A stretch of 64,000 nucleotides of DNA from Acanthosepion esculentum (taxonomy: Eukaryota; Mollusca; Cephalopoda; Sepiida; Sepiidae). Below, piece after piece: positions 33,650 through 45,731 of the stretch. The translations under genes were made by a program, and so were the position numbers. The notes beneath the pieces were generated by a model. The model ran no database searches, was not told where the DNA came from, and was given only the letters and a program-made list of their open reading frames with translations. Position 1 is the stretch's first letter. The number at the start of each line of letters is the position of its first letter. Location of the stretch: positions 33,668,999 to 33,732,998 of the forward strand of contig OZ038509.1 in the NCBI GenBank assembly GCA_964036315.1. Direction: 5' to 3'.

Positions 33650-33975
33650 TCTATTTCAGTGCCATAGCGTTGGTTCGAGAATTTGGTGACATAATAATTG
33701 TGAGTTCAATCTCTGGGCAGAGCAGTGTGTACTTGAACTCAGTCGGAAAAAGACAAGTAATAACTCAGCAGTACTAAAAATAGAAAACTAGACGAGATAT
33801 CCCTAAACCTGGTCAGTGGAATGAGAACAGTTCACCTCCGTAGATTAAATAAAAGGTTCAGTTCAGAATTCCCTGTAGGTTGCCCGGATCGATATACACC
33901 TGATGAAGGCCAGAGAGTACAACGACTGAAACACTGAGGTGGACAATGCTCCGCATGTAAATAGTGTAAAAAGGA
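33650..33975 (+). repeat. tRNA-headed hammerhead-like element, long copy
   Basis: Head: GCGTTGGTTCGAGAATTTGG, GTGACATAATAATTGTGAGT, TCAATCTCTGGGCAGAGCAG (a box B-like GAGTTCAATCTC). Body: AACTAGACGAGATATCCCTA, GAGAACAGTTCACC, AAAGGTTCAGTTCAGAATTC. Core: CACCTGATGAAGGCCAGAGA at 33897-33916 and GACTGAAACACTGAGGTGGA at 33924-33943. CUGAUGA and GAAAC are perfect, but the second half of stem II is GACU instead of GGCC and the cleavage region is altered, so activity is doubtful. Confidence 0.65.
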
Positions 33976-36062
33976 ATGGTTACAATTAAAAAGAGTAATC
34001 ATTCGCGGGGTTTTCTATTTCAGGAAGTTTTTTTTAAAAGAGAAATGGTTTGTATTTCAAGACACAGTTTTAGAATTTTGCAGTCGTGATCATCGTGATC
34101 GTCGTGATGTATTTGTCACTCATCCTAGTTTTTTTTAATTAGAATTTGCAGTTCGAGTTGCACTTTAAGACTCAGAAAATATTAAAAGAATCGTGTCTGC
34201 TGCTTTTATTTGGATTCTGTACCAATGTTTAACTCTTAAAATACGCTCTTAAAACAGATTAGGTTGAAAAAACTATTAATATCTTCACTTTTCAATACAC
34301 GTTCCAACTTCGATTTTGTTTTAATAAGATTTACAGTCACAAGTTTTTATTTCACATTTAAAATGATTGAATTTATTTATTAATTGATTTATTGATTCTT
34401 ATCAGTTCTTCATTCTTTACCAATTTATTCTGCTTCATCCCATTATCGATTTCTAATTGATTTAAGATTTTATCGTGAAAATTTAGTCCTAAATATTCAC
34501 ATGCCAAATTTTGGTGTAGTTAGTAGTCCGATTAATCGTATTTAATTAAAATTGAATCTGTTTTTCCTGAAGTAAAACTTTAGCAGCTATCAAAATTAAA
34601 ATCCCGTAGTATAAAAGTAATTTAAGTAAATTTAATGCATGACTTCGCCTATGTCATTTTTTAAAAGGATCCGCAAAAGTGAAATCTGGATGTCATATGA
34701 AAAATGAACTTTGCGAATATCATACTTTTAAATGTTTGACATTCGCGGATGGTGAAATCGATACAACACATTGCTATCAATTAAGAAGCGTTTTCTGCTC
34801 ATATCTTCCACCTACAAGGTGAGTGAAAAGCTCGATTTAATAGCCATTAAGACTTTGATCGGTTTTGGGATATTCAGTATAATTGTTGCACGGTAAATTT
34901 ACGGCAAGGATCATGAAACGTATCAGTTTTCCTAACAAAACTACTTTTATTATTATTACACCCCGGGTAGGTATTACTGGCACTATATATAGTGAGAACC
35001 GGTGTAATTCCCTTGTGTTAGAAAGGCCGGTGTAACAATTATAATGTGGGATATTTATAAACAATTGCGATAAAAACCAAAACAAATGCGGTAGAAATCT
35101 GAATGAGGTCAGATAAGCTCCGCTGTGCATATAGACACACCAGACCCCAGAGATTTGAAGTTAAGTGTCCCTGGATTTTCAGATATGTATTTCAAAACAC
35201 TTTCATCGACATGGTGTCGTATACAAAAAGGATATAATATTAAATATTAGAGAAGTATACATATTGTTAAAACAAAGTGAATATCTAAAAGCGAGCTTAA
35301 AATCCATGATGAATCTTAATACTATGAATTTCAAAATATTTTACTTAGGAATGTTCTTGATTTAATTTGAAATTATTATACTAAGAAGTTTTCTTTTCAA
35401 TTTTCGAATGCATATATACGTAAGTACATCAATAAATACGCAGCGTAATGATGTAAACAGAGTCTATTTTACACCAAATCTGTTTTTAACATAATATCCT
35501 TGGAAATGTACTTTATTCAGTTATCTTAATATAATACTGCTTATCCGTCACCTAGTTTGCACAAAGGTTAGGTCCTTCTAATACTTCATAAATAATGGAT
35601 TATTCTGTTTTGATCGCGTGGGAAGACGGAAAAGACATATCAGAAATGTTACTTGGTTTCACTGAGAAAATGAAAGAAAGAAAGGGAATTGATATCTTTA
35701 ACGTTTGTTTCAGTGAAATGGAAAGGTTTTCAATTTCAAATCTTTTCCTTTATACTCATTTACTTCTTTAAATAACGACAAGCATTCATATTTATGATGG
35801 CTATTGCAATATTTTGTTGAAGTTGTTAAGCTCAAATATTTAATTATATGATAGGGGAATTTCTACGGATGTTTTATTGTCGTAGAACTCGCCATGAATT
35901 TATTTAGTCATTAACTTAAGAATTAAGGTTCATCATAAAATTAAAGTAGGAAAACCGTAAAATTTCCACGGTTCTTTCTTGTGAATATTAATAATATTGA
36001 TTAAACTTTATACATTAAAAAATACAAATCAGTATTCAGCAAATAACTGTCAGCTCGCATGG
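33976..36062. other. Unassigned AT-rich DNA
   Basis: No gene recognised. A short palindrome-like CACTATATATAGTG lies near 34980. The open frames at 34837-35130 (minus) and 35165-35365 (plus) have no known domain. Confidence 0.4.
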
Positions 36063-36070
36063 TTATAGAT

Positions 36071-37870
36071 TAGGTACCTCCACTAAGTCGCGTAAAAAAG
36101 CAGCATAGCATGATGAAAAAAGGCCATAAATTTTGTCATCAATATGTTTACGTTATTATTAAGAGGAAAGACCAAAGTATTTTTTATTATTTTTTGAAAT
36201 TTTTTACTCCTCTCTACCACGTTCAAAATTTTGGTTAAAAATCTTGTTTTTTCTATGACAACGGTCGACGAGAGAAAAAAGGTTTGTTTTATTTTGTGCT
36301 CTTCCCGAGGAAAACACACATTGATTTGAAAATTCTTGCAAAATTCAAATAATTGTCGGATTTTAATAAAACTTTCAAAAAATATTCAGAAATGAATGAA
36401 ATTATTTTTGAAATTTTTTTTTCAGAAAATCTTGATAAAAATATATTTTTTTACATGTTTCCACCCTTTACATATTTTCATGAAATTTCGAGAAATTAAA
36501 TTTTTAAGAGTGGGATTTTTCTTAGTTAAAAACAGGACTCTTTAGAGAAACTAAATCATCAAATTTTGTAAAACAGTTACCTGTTTCATTGCAAATCTGC
36601 TCTGAATTGTAAAAAAAATAAATGCAAAAAAACTATGACATCATTTGATTAGAAAAGTTTTTACTTCCTTTTGTAAATAAGTTATATTAAGGAGATTATT
36701 GTCTGAAGAAATAAAACTTTTTCGATGAATAATGTATTTTTACAAGAATTTGTTTCATTTTTTTTAAATTTTATTTATTTATAATATTGATACTTAAAAA
36801 ATCGTTTAAAATTCTTCATTGCTTTTAAACATGCAATTTGGTGATATCGTTAAATGAAAAGTAAATTTACGAATCGAAATTTGTAAAGCTCATAACAGTT
36901 GTTTGAACCCGAATATTCTTAAAACAATTTTTAAAATAATTTTTAGTGAAAAAACGTTCCTGATTTCAATCTATGGGTCATACTTAAAAAGGTCACGTGG
37001 TTTGTCGTCTGAGGCACTACAATTATTTCCCTTCAATATCCAGTTCTGTTTCACATCGTTAACGTGTTTTCAAAAAGTCCTTTCAAAATTTATAAGTTAG
37101 TTTTAATTTTTGTTAATTACTTTCTTACTAAATATTTTTATTTTAGGTATTTATTTTAGTTTGGGTCATTGAAGTAATTTTTTATTTAAGTTAGTAAGTT
37201 GTTAAATAAGATAAAAAAGATGAAGAACCTAAGAAACGAAACCCAGACTAAAAAAAAAGTATTAAACGAAAAATAAATATTACATAATTGCTGAAAAAAT
37301 GTTAATATTTAAAAATTACTAGTTAAAAAAGAAAAAAATATCGTTCGCTTACATTTCGTAAAATTATGTCAATTTTGGTCATCCATATTAGCTGTCATCA
37401 CCTCGTAACTTCTCAAAAACATCGATAACGTGAATAAAGACATGAAAATGCAAACACATCGTTAAGAAATGTTTGGATACAATTTTTTATGCTATAAGTA
37501 ATATTTGTTTTAAATCAGATTAATTTAACTTTAAATTTTCTAATTTTACTCAAATAGCGTGTCAGAAATATATAATTTGTTTTAAGGAGAATTTTAAAAT
37601 CGAAATTTTTTTTGTTTACAAATTTCTCAAAATTTAAGAAAATGGCCGCTTTTAAGAAAATGTTTTTCAAAAATCGAGCATATATTTGACATTCCAATCT
37701 ATATAATTTCTATCTGAAATACACCAGAATGTTTTACTTACTGGAAATAATAAATTTAATCATTTAGCTTTCAATTAAAGCTAAAATAAAATGAATCTTT
37801 AAGAATGCTTTTTCATTTTTTAAAATTCATTTTAAACCTTAGGTATCGAAGAATTGACTGGAGGTACCTA
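36071..37870 (-). mobile_element. hAT-like non-autonomous transposon, 1800 bp, with 8-bp target duplication
   Basis: The ends are TAGGTACCTCCA at 36071 and TGGAGGTACCTA ending at 37870, a perfect 12-bp inverted repeat. TTATAGAT flanks both sides (36063-36070 and 37871-37878), an exact 8-bp target duplication. Eight-base duplications are typical of the hAT superfamily (also P and Merlin). The interior is very AT-rich with only short open frames (36319-36083 and 37697-37515 on the minus strand). These resemble open frames in the copy at 42449-43764, but no transposase motif is visible. Exact ends and duplication suggest a fairly recent insertion. Confidence 0.85.
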
Positions 37871-37884
37871 TTATAGATTTACTC

Positions 37885-37950
37885 GTGTGTGTGTGTTTGT
37901 GTGTTGTGTGTATGTGTGTTATGTGTGTGTGTTGTGTGTGTGTGTGTGAG
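37885..37950. repeat. Imperfect (TG)n microsatellite
   Basis: TG run interrupted by T, A and TT units, just outside the hAT-like element. Confidence 0.9.
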
Positions 37951-38039
37951 AGAGCCTCTTCATGCATAGAAAATATGGGACAATTTATTTGTTTCAGGTT
38001 TTAGATCTAATTTATCAAAATCATAATTTCAAACAAGTA

Positions 38040-38372
38040 TTCCATCTACCCATTATGATTTGGCAGTAAGTGACTACCTTAACGAAACCTTTCCACAAAG
38101 TTGTTTCGAAAGAAGAGGTTGCATCAAAATGGCAACCACGTTCACGTGACCGAACACCAATGGATTTCTTTTTAGTGGTGTGTAGTAAAGAACAAAGTTC
38201 ATTGGAGAAATCCCCACACAGTGGACGAATTAAAAAAGTACATCTCAGAAGTATTTATTGAAAATGATGCAGGTCGGGATTTGTGCCGTTCTGTGTGTCA
38301 TAATGTTCTGGAGAGGTTCGAGGAATATTGCAATGTTGAAGGAAGACATTTTGTGCACTTAAGAGATTAAAA
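38040..38372 (+). pseudogene. Tc1/mariner-type transposase C-terminal relic, copy 1
   Basis: Plus-strand pieces: VTTLTKPFHKVVSKEEVASK, WQPRSRDRTPMDFFLVV near 38121-38180 (the 'PPRSPDLTPMDFFLWG' segment before the last catalytic acid), then VHLRSIY and, in another frame, YISEVFIENDAGRDLCRSVC, HNVLERFEEYCNVEGRHF. It corresponds to the C-terminal third of a transposase. Two or more frameshifts. A second copy lies about 800 bp downstream in the same orientation. Confidence 0.75.
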
Positions 38373-38599
38373 TGTGCTAAAAAAAACGTCATTGCCTCTG
38401 TATGGTTTCAGACATTGGAGGGATTTTGTAATAGAAATCCTTTTTTAATAGATGAAATTCTTCTTCAAGGTTTTGAATTAAGAGTTTTCTTTCCTTTATA
38501 TTGATTTCACCTAAAACTAGAAATTGAAACTATATCTGCAGGAAGAAGCGTCAGATTGATGCCTGGAACTCAACAAATAACCCCTGAACTTGAACTCGG

Positions 38600-38755
38600 C
38601 TCTTCGATTCCACTTCCCACGCTGATATCGGTTCAACCATTTCAAGTCTAGAGTTAACCATTATCTTCCTCACCTATCCGCATAAACTGTACCTCTTACT
38701 GAGTAACCCTCTACCTCGAGTGGCTTCCGGACCTTTTACAGTCTGGGCCTTTTCT
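38600..38755 (+). pseudogene. LINE 3' end fragment
   Basis: CAAGTCTAGAGTTAACCATT and TACCTCGAGTGGCTTCCGGA match the 3' terminal part of the LINE at 28900-28998. Only the tail is present, sitting between the two transposase relics. Confidence 0.7.
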
Positions 38756-38859
38756 CACTGTGAAAAAAAGAACTCATTGCACACCTCAAATTAATGTAGG
38801 AAAAGAATTATACAGGCTTACAGTTTTTTTTACTATTTGTTTCACGTTTTCGATCTAAT

Positions 38860-39175
38860 TTATCCAAATCATAATTCCAAGATGGATCACCTTCCCATTG
38901 CAGAAAGGGACAACCTTAACCAAAACTTTCCACAGCGTTGGTTCGGAAGAAGGGGCATCACGTTCACCTAACCTAACGCAAATGGATTTTTTTGGCGGGG
39001 GGTAAAGAACAAGGTTTATGAGAGAAATCTCCCCACACTGAGTACATCTCAGAAGTATTTATTGCAATTCATACAGGTCGGGATTTGGGTCGTTCTGTGT
39101 GTCATAATGTTCTGGAGAGGTTCGAGGAATATTGCAATGTTGAAGGAGGACATTTTGAAGATTTAAGAGATTAAA
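38860..39175 (+). pseudogene. Tc1/mariner-type transposase C-terminal relic, copy 2
   Basis: Reads as decayed 'RKWIFLAGGKEQGL' then YISEVFIAIHTGRDLGRSVC, HNVLERFEEYCNVEGGHFED and LRD before a stop at about 39172. It is highly similar to 38040-38372, including the upstream GTTTCA(G/C)GTTTTAGATC-type start, but has a different set of deletions. Confidence 0.75.
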
Positions 39176-39289
39176 CTGTGTTAAATGATGTAAGTAAAAT
39201 GTTAAACAAAATTACATAAACAGTTTTGAACAAATATGATTGTAACAAAAAGATATAAATGTAATAAAATGTTTTTTTAATGCAAATTC

Positions 39290-39590
39290 CAAGTTTGCGT
39301 TTCCATGTTTTTTTCTATACGTATTTTGTTGGTAACTGTTCGGCTGAACTCTTCGCCATGGTGCATGGACTTCATGAATTTAAGGGCAGTACTAGAAAAC
39401 AGAAATGTTTACTCAACCAGTGCAATACGCAATGGCATCGAGATCTCATCAATTTACAGTTGAACTGGCCAGAAGTAGCCGTAAGTTCTATATTTACAGA
39501 TTCTTTTCTCGCACTTCTCGCTTGTGGAACCCTGGTTCCCTGCTTTCCAGCCAACTTTAATCTACATAATTTGCATACTTACTAGTGTAA
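39290..39590 (+). pseudogene. LINE ORF2 3' relic
   Basis: The plus frame gives YFVGNCSAELFAMVHGLHEF, KGSTRKQKCLLNQ, RDLINLQLNWPEVAV, then CFPANFNLHNL near 39541-39573. These match 'CSxELxxMV..LHEFKRSTR' and 'CFPDxYNLxLFK' of the family at 23640 and 19620. About 100 codons remain open, but an internal deletion or shift joins non-adjacent parts. Confidence 0.7.
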
Positions 39591-39599
39591 GCCTCCTTT

Positions 39600-40480
39600 G
39601 GTTCACCAAATAATCATTAGCATAATGATGAAACAGAAAACGATTTATTTTCGCGACAGAAATTTCCTAACAGGATCTCTTTTCTTTACGATTCCTTTAC
39701 TTCAGTGCAAAATATCGATAAAAATATCCAGTGAAATTTTCAGAATAAAATTCCGCTAAGAACTGTCAGATAACTGATTTATTGATCTATCCACGTATAA
39801 ATATTTATCAATTAATTAATTGATATAAATTGTATTCGAAAAATATTCAATTTTCAGTTCAGCACAAATAAAATGTATTCCTACTTCGTCTTATATTATT
39901 AGATTATTAACATTTTTAGAGATTTGTTTATTCGACATTTTCATAGCTGAATTGATCTTATTGATTTCAATCATATTTAAATATATTGCATTTTCCGATT
40001 GCTTGAGTTCTATTATATATTCCACATATTACAACATTTTAAAAGCATTTCACCTCAAGTAAGGCAATAAAGCCACTAAGATGCAAGGGCCTACTGAGTG
40101 TTAGAGAATGAGAAAAAAAGAACACTATTCTTTTCATTGTATCTGTCATAAGATTTTGTTTTTAGAAGAACAAGGCCAAAATACCTATCGTCTATGGAAA
40201 TACAAACTGGCCAGAAGGTGACCAAAACTAGATCCAGAAAGCAGAAGTGATGTTCATCCATTAACGGTCGACTGAAGATGTAGACACGGATGAAGAGTCT
40301 GTGCTAAGTAATTTAGAATTCACACACACAAAAAAAAAAAATATATATGCAGAAAGCCGGACAAACAACTATTCAATGGTTGAATTGTTAATGTCTTTTA
40401 TATAGCAGAAAAGAATAGTATAGAAAAGAAACGGGTTATAGAAAAGAAAAGTAATTGACGTAAAAACTCATACACTGGAT
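39600..40480. other. Unassigned AT-rich DNA
   Basis: Nothing recognised. Confidence 0.4.
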
Positions 40481-40484
<4 letters not shown>

Positions 40485-40543
<59 letters not shown>

Positions 40544-40551
40544 TGTGTGTG
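40485..40551. repeat. (GA)n(TG)n microsatellite
   Basis: GA run of about 56 bp followed by TG. Confidence 0.95.
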
Positions 40552-40689
40552 TTGTGATTAGCTTGTTGTGAAATCGTCTCAGAACGACATATGATTCTTG
40601 CGATGGAGAGATAAATATTTCTGTGCGCGGCTTAAAGTTTATAGTTGCGTTCCTCCTCGGCGGTAGTAACAGTACTAGTAATCTTCGTG

Positions 40690-41045
40690 GTAGCAGAAGC
40701 ATCGGTACTTATATTAACAGTACATGTTACCGGGGGTTTTGTTCCAAATCCACGACGTCCCTTGGAGTCTCCGATATCTCTCCACCCAGTTCGACTGCAC
40801 TCGACGACAGACGAGCCCAAAAACAACCTTTTGATTATTGTAGCTTGTTCGACGTTTCCGTTTCCAGTGGTAGTAATAATAGTACCAGTAGCAGTCTTAG
40901 ATTGTTGGAGGAGTAATTCACTTCTTCGTACTTATATCAACAACATATGTTAGCGGGCGTTTGGTTCCAATCTCTGACGTCACTTTCAATCTCCGACCTC
41001 TCTCTACCCAGCTCCACTGCACTCGACGACAGAAGAGAACTCTGT
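40690..41045. repeat. Two diverged tandem copies of a ~230-bp unit
   Basis: GGTACTTATATTAACAGTAC / CCACCCAGTTCGACTGCACT / CGACGACAGACGAG at about 40708-40815 recurs as CGTACTTATATCAACAACAT / ACCCAGCTCCACTGCACT / CGACGACAGAAGAG at about 40929-41035. Short open frames exist in several registers (40623-40953 plus; 40632-40826 and 40918-41112 minus), but no domain is recognisable and the two copies differ by small indels. Could be a retroelement regulatory region. Confidence 0.65.
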
Positions 41046-42448
41046 GAGCAGATTTCTGTGCACGTTTATATAGATAAACCTGGCTGATCATAAATCCACC
41101 CTTGGCCCGCACACAATTATCACGAGTGCTAGCTTCAACCCCAAATCATGTGAATTTCAAAGTTTCTCATAGCCTTAGTAAGCTCTATTTCAAACTTTAA
41201 CCGATATAAATTATCTCGATCATCTTCCCTTCTCTTCCTAATGACCCTATTCCAAATGGGCTAGATCAGATTCCCATCAGTAAACAAAATTGTTCTGATC
41301 TAATTTGCTGTTCAATTCTACTCCAATTTCAATAATAAAAATATATGTGTGTGTGTTTGTGTGTGGTTCCCAAACTCTCTCTTTTACACCATAAAGTTCG
41401 GGCTCTTTACTACCAGTCGGAAGCAGCAACCAGAAAACTGCCTATCTGGTACCTTCATAATGAAAAGTTTTAGCTACTGATCATTCAGATCAACAAAAAG
41501 TTAAAGCAGTTAAATTATTAAGGCCATGGAAGAAAGTACCGGTAAACCATATCCTAAACAGGAAAGCTCTACTCCTGTTCAATAAGCCGGACGATAGGTG
41601 AACCTCTCTACTCCTGTTAAACTATTCAAAGCACAGGAGGCTACACGCTTTTTATTGAGATATCATCTCTGGGATGGTTGTCAAATAAGGCTATAGACCA
41701 CTTCCTGGCCAAAGTAAAATTACTAGATTTTTAAAACCTCTCTTAAACTATGTCAGTTAATTTGACTTTTTAAATTCGATGCAATTAACAGAGTTCAGAA
41801 ACTAATTCTGTTTAGTTCAACTTGTAATTTTTATTTCTTGATGCTACAAACATTATAGTTAGTTGAAATACGTCTTCTAGTAGACATCTCTGTTTTCAAA
41901 CGGCATAATCGCCGTCTACCAGACAGGAATTTCGAGTCTTTAATAATATGAGATTTGCCTTTTGCTATGGTTCGAACATGGGTTCACCTTATGTAGTGGA
42001 AACCAAAGTATAGCCCGGCGTAACTCTTTTCAATATTAAAATAAATTAGGAATTATTTTTATTTGAGTTCGTAAAGATTGGTATTAACTTTATCATTTCA
42101 GAGATGATGAAAATTTTCAATATTACTGTTTAAAAGCCGATCAATACAGAATAGATACACTAATTTTTCCTTTCCCAGTTGTTATTACAACTATTCCACA
42201 CTCAAAGATCGGGTTCCGTTCCAACGTCTCGGTTGCTAAACAAGCTGGTAAATGAGAAGTTGTACCTAACTCCTATTTCAGGCTTACAACGCGCGTAATG
42301 GGTTTGTGTCAATCAAGTTCAGATAAGATTAATGTCCCTTTTGCACCTTTTCTAACATTGCTAATTAATTTTAAAATGTTCATACAGTACACTAGTGTAC
42401 TAAACAATAAATGTAATAAATAAAGGCGAACATCAGCTCTATATTCTG
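41046..42448. other. Unassigned DNA
   Basis: No gene seen. TCTACTCCTGTT is repeated at about 41567 and 41609. A (TG)n stretch lies at 41345-41365. Confidence 0.4.
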
Positions 42449-43764
42449 CAGGTAACTCCGCGAATTCGTTATACATGAGGTTTAAAATGAATTTTTTGAA
42501 ACGAAAATGCTTTCCTGAAATTTTCAATTTAGCTTTAAATGAAAGCTAAAGAAGTAAACTTACTATATCCAGTAAGCAAAATACTTTGGTGTAGTTCAGT
42601 CAGAAACTATATTGATTGGAACAGACTTGCGTTTGTTTTTTTTTTCAGTAAAATCGATCACGTTAGTCATTTTTTAGATATTTTTAAAGAAAACTTATTT
42701 TTTCGTTTTAAAAGTCTGGCAAAAATAAAATATATATTTCTGAAACGTTATTTGAAGAAAATTAGCAAATTTAAAGTTAAGTTAATCTGATGAAACAAAT
42801 ATTACTTACTTATAACATAAAATGTTCTATACAATCATTTCCTAACCACAGGGTCCTGTTTTTCTGGCGTGTTAATCGATTTATTGACGGCAGATTGACC
42901 ACCGAACGTGATCATAATTATCTATGTTGTATCAGAAAACCCTTAAAACACGTGACCTTCTATTAATAGATTTATCGGTTTGTACATTAATATTTATAAA
43001 AACAATTCTGCATCGATTTACATATATAAAACAAATCGAAATTCTTTTAAAAATAGTAAGGTCTTCAGATTGTAAGAAACTTTAAAATATATGATTAGTA
43101 AATATAGTTTCACTTAATAACAATATTCCTAAAAATTAACTCATCGAAATTTCACTTTAAAAGATTCCAAAACTTTATAAATTATTCAATGTTAAATTGT
43201 AAAAAGATGTAAAAACTGAAAACAAATCTTGTAAAAATTAATTTTTCATCGAAAACATTTTTCTTCTTCACATAATATTGTATTTAATATATATTAATCA
43301 TAAAAGTGATTAAAAGCTTCTCTAATTGAGTAATGTCTTTGTTTTATTGCATTTTGTATTTTTCGATTCGGAACAGATTGCAAAATAAAATCGATGGTTT
43401 AAATTCTTCAAAAAATTCTACTTTTAACTAATATATAGTCATTACAAATTATCTCGATGAACTTCTGAAGCTTTCATTTGTAAATAATTCCGGAAATTTC
43501 ATTAAATTTCAATTTTGCAAGAATTTCCAATTTAATGTGCCTATCACATAAAAAAGGGGAAAAAGTTAATACAGCCGCTGACGCAAGAAAAACAAGTTAT
43601 TTAATCAAAGTTTCGAATGTTCTAAAAAGCAGTAAAACATTTAATGAAATAATTACAAATACTTTTATTCATCCTTTTAATAATAATGTAAAGATTTCGT
43701 TATGTTTGGCGCATGTTTTTATTACGGTATACTGATTTTTTTAGCGATTTCGTGCTGGTACCTA
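42449..43764 (+). mobile_element. Second copy of the hAT-like element, inverted relative to the first
   Basis: The left end CAGGTAACTCCGCGAATTCG and the body from GAGGTTTAAAATGAATTTTT match the reverse complement of 37870 downward. The right end CTGGTACCTA closes at 43764, matching the other end at 36071. Blocks such as AAAGTTAAGTTAATCTGATG (42771) and the frame LIKVSNVLKSSKTFNEIITN (43590) have counterparts in copy 1. It is about 480 bp shorter. Flanks ATATTCTG and ATTCTGAG suggest a degraded duplication. Confidence 0.7.
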
Positions 43765-45075
43765 ATTCTGAGCATTACTTTGGTTTCAATACGAAACAGT
43801 ACAAGCATTTTTTAGTTATTTTTCACTTTGTTTTTATTCATTTTGAAGAAAGAGAAAGAAATCAATCAAAACTTTTAAATTTTTTAATTGTATGAGATTA
43901 TTAAGTTGGTCGGAAGTTGGAGGTCGTTAAACAGGTAAGTTGTTAAGTGAGGTGTTATTGTATTTGATATTGAACATCAACCAAACACTGAGAGACATTT
44001 AGAAATGGGAGCGACGCAATTATTAAAATATATAATTGATTCTTTTATATGTATCTTATAGAAGTTTTATTGGCTTTGCAATACATTCAAATATAGCGGA
44101 TGTGACGCCGTTAATGTAATTATTGCCGTTAAGACATATGTCGTCAAATATGTGAATCTTCACCGTGAGGATCAAGTTTAAGGCAAATATCAATATATAT
44201 AATATAATGTAATTAAGCGAGTAGGAAATCGTTTCATTTTACAGAGTGAAATCTAAATGTGTACAAAACGAAAACCTTAAATCTGTGGGCAAAGAAAGCG
44301 ATCAATAAAGAATAAGAAACTGTTTTGCATTCAGCCTTCGCGGATCAATAATAATTGAATGTTCCTGCCAAGGCTCAAAACGTTCTCACGCGAATGGAGA
44401 TTCTTGGTCACAGATCTGAAAGTGGGATGATAATTCCGTTTGGAAAGTTGAAATGTTTGATTAATTGGAAAATAAAATTGGGACAAATATTTCGACTGAG
44501 GAAATCAAACTTTATCGCTTTTGAATGAGTTGTGGATAAAGGTGGCAATGTTTTTTTTTATAAGCACAATAACAAATATTCCATTACCATCGGAAAACCG
44601 TTGGGACATTATGAGCAGTCTAGTTATCCGGTCTCATTGAAATAAAGACAGTTGGAAGGGCGTGAAATGAAAAACTTGACTTAGAAAGGATTTTATTCTG
44701 TCCAGTTAGTCACTTGCGGAAGTAAACTGACATTGGAGTCGCTTTTAATGCAATATGTCGGCGCCAGATTTTTCTGATTACGAGCCAAAATATTCGAATT
44801 GAAAGTATTTTCTTCGGCTCAGATTCAAACACATTTGAGAGAAAGAAAACATGCACATTTTATTTTACAAAGAACTTGCATAGGCATCATATAGCAATAA
44901 TAAAATTGCTTATCATAAACTAAGCAGGGCATTTCTTAATAACATGTCCCTTCAGGACGTAGGAAAATTTGATTCCCCCGAAATCCCTTTCCTTTATGAT
45001 CTGTGAATTGCAATGACCAAATTAATGGAGTTGTTTCTCATTACTTTTCTCAAGTTTTAGATATCAGGGTTTTCA
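43765..45075. other. Unassigned AT-rich DNA
   Basis: No gene seen. 44940-45075 carries a SINE-like body (CATGTCCCTTCAGGACGTAG, GTTTCTCATTACTTTT) as at 21810 and 27840. Confidence 0.4.
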
Positions 45076-45079
45076 TTCT

Positions 45080-45450
45080 CTTAGACCTCTTAATTGCTGT
45101 TGTTCCCAGGTCCACCCTGACCCGGGGTAGTATTACCTGTTAAGGTCCCAGCTACGGGCAAATAGTTAACCTCCAAACTGGGGTCAAAATACTATGAAAC
45201 CATAAAAATAGATTATAGTTAAAGTACAAGCAATGCATTTTTGAAAAGAAAAAAATACCAGCAATACATTTGACACTCGACAAAAACCCTCATTACAAAA
45301 ATGCGTCAATGAAACCGAATCTGCAAACTGATTTCTTACAAAGAATACATATTCTACTTAAACGAACCTATCCTAAAATCTTTTTCGGCATTAAATAACC
45401 CATTGTGGTTGATATGCCGTAAAAAAATAAACCAAATAAAGCCAACCATT
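45080..45450 (-). repeat. Dispersed repeat with ATCGTCATACCC end, copy 3 (truncated)
   Basis: On the minus strand it begins with GGTTTATTTTTTTACGGCAT and CAACCACAATGGGTTATTTA, and continues to GGTTAACTATTTGCCCGTAG and TAATACTACCCCGGGTCAGG. The final GCTGCCGG...ATACCC block is missing. Confidence 0.7.
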
Positions 45451-45479
45451 CTCTTAGACTGATTGCCACCCAAAGCTAT

Positions 45480-45690
45480 AGTCTTCGAAAAGAGTGATGA
45501 ACTGCTATGCAATATCCAATTTTATATATAACTTATTTCTTCACAAACGAAGAAAAGACAAGAAACAACAGAGATATGAAACTATAGAGATATGGTATTA
45601 CCGAGAAATGTTGAGAGTATCGTAGACAGGGCAAGAGACAAAAGAGGAAGGTTAAGGAAAGAAAAGAGCTCAAGAAAAATTGAATAAAAA
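45480..45690 (+). pseudogene. LINE ORF2 C-terminal relic
   Basis: RVMNCYAISNFIYN, HKRRKDKKQQRYETIEIWYY (for MKKRLEATEMWFYR) and REMLRVS near 45540-45620, read on the plus strand. Short and decayed. Confidence 0.6.
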
Positions 45691-45727
45691 AACTTAACTG
45701 CAATTCCTTCTCAGTAGTTTTAATGAA

Positions 45728-45731
<4 letters not shown>

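Noticed and set aside
40623..40953. Coding exon on the plus strand
   Set aside because: Overlapping frames are open on both strands, the tandem copies differ by frame-changing indels, and no domain is visible.
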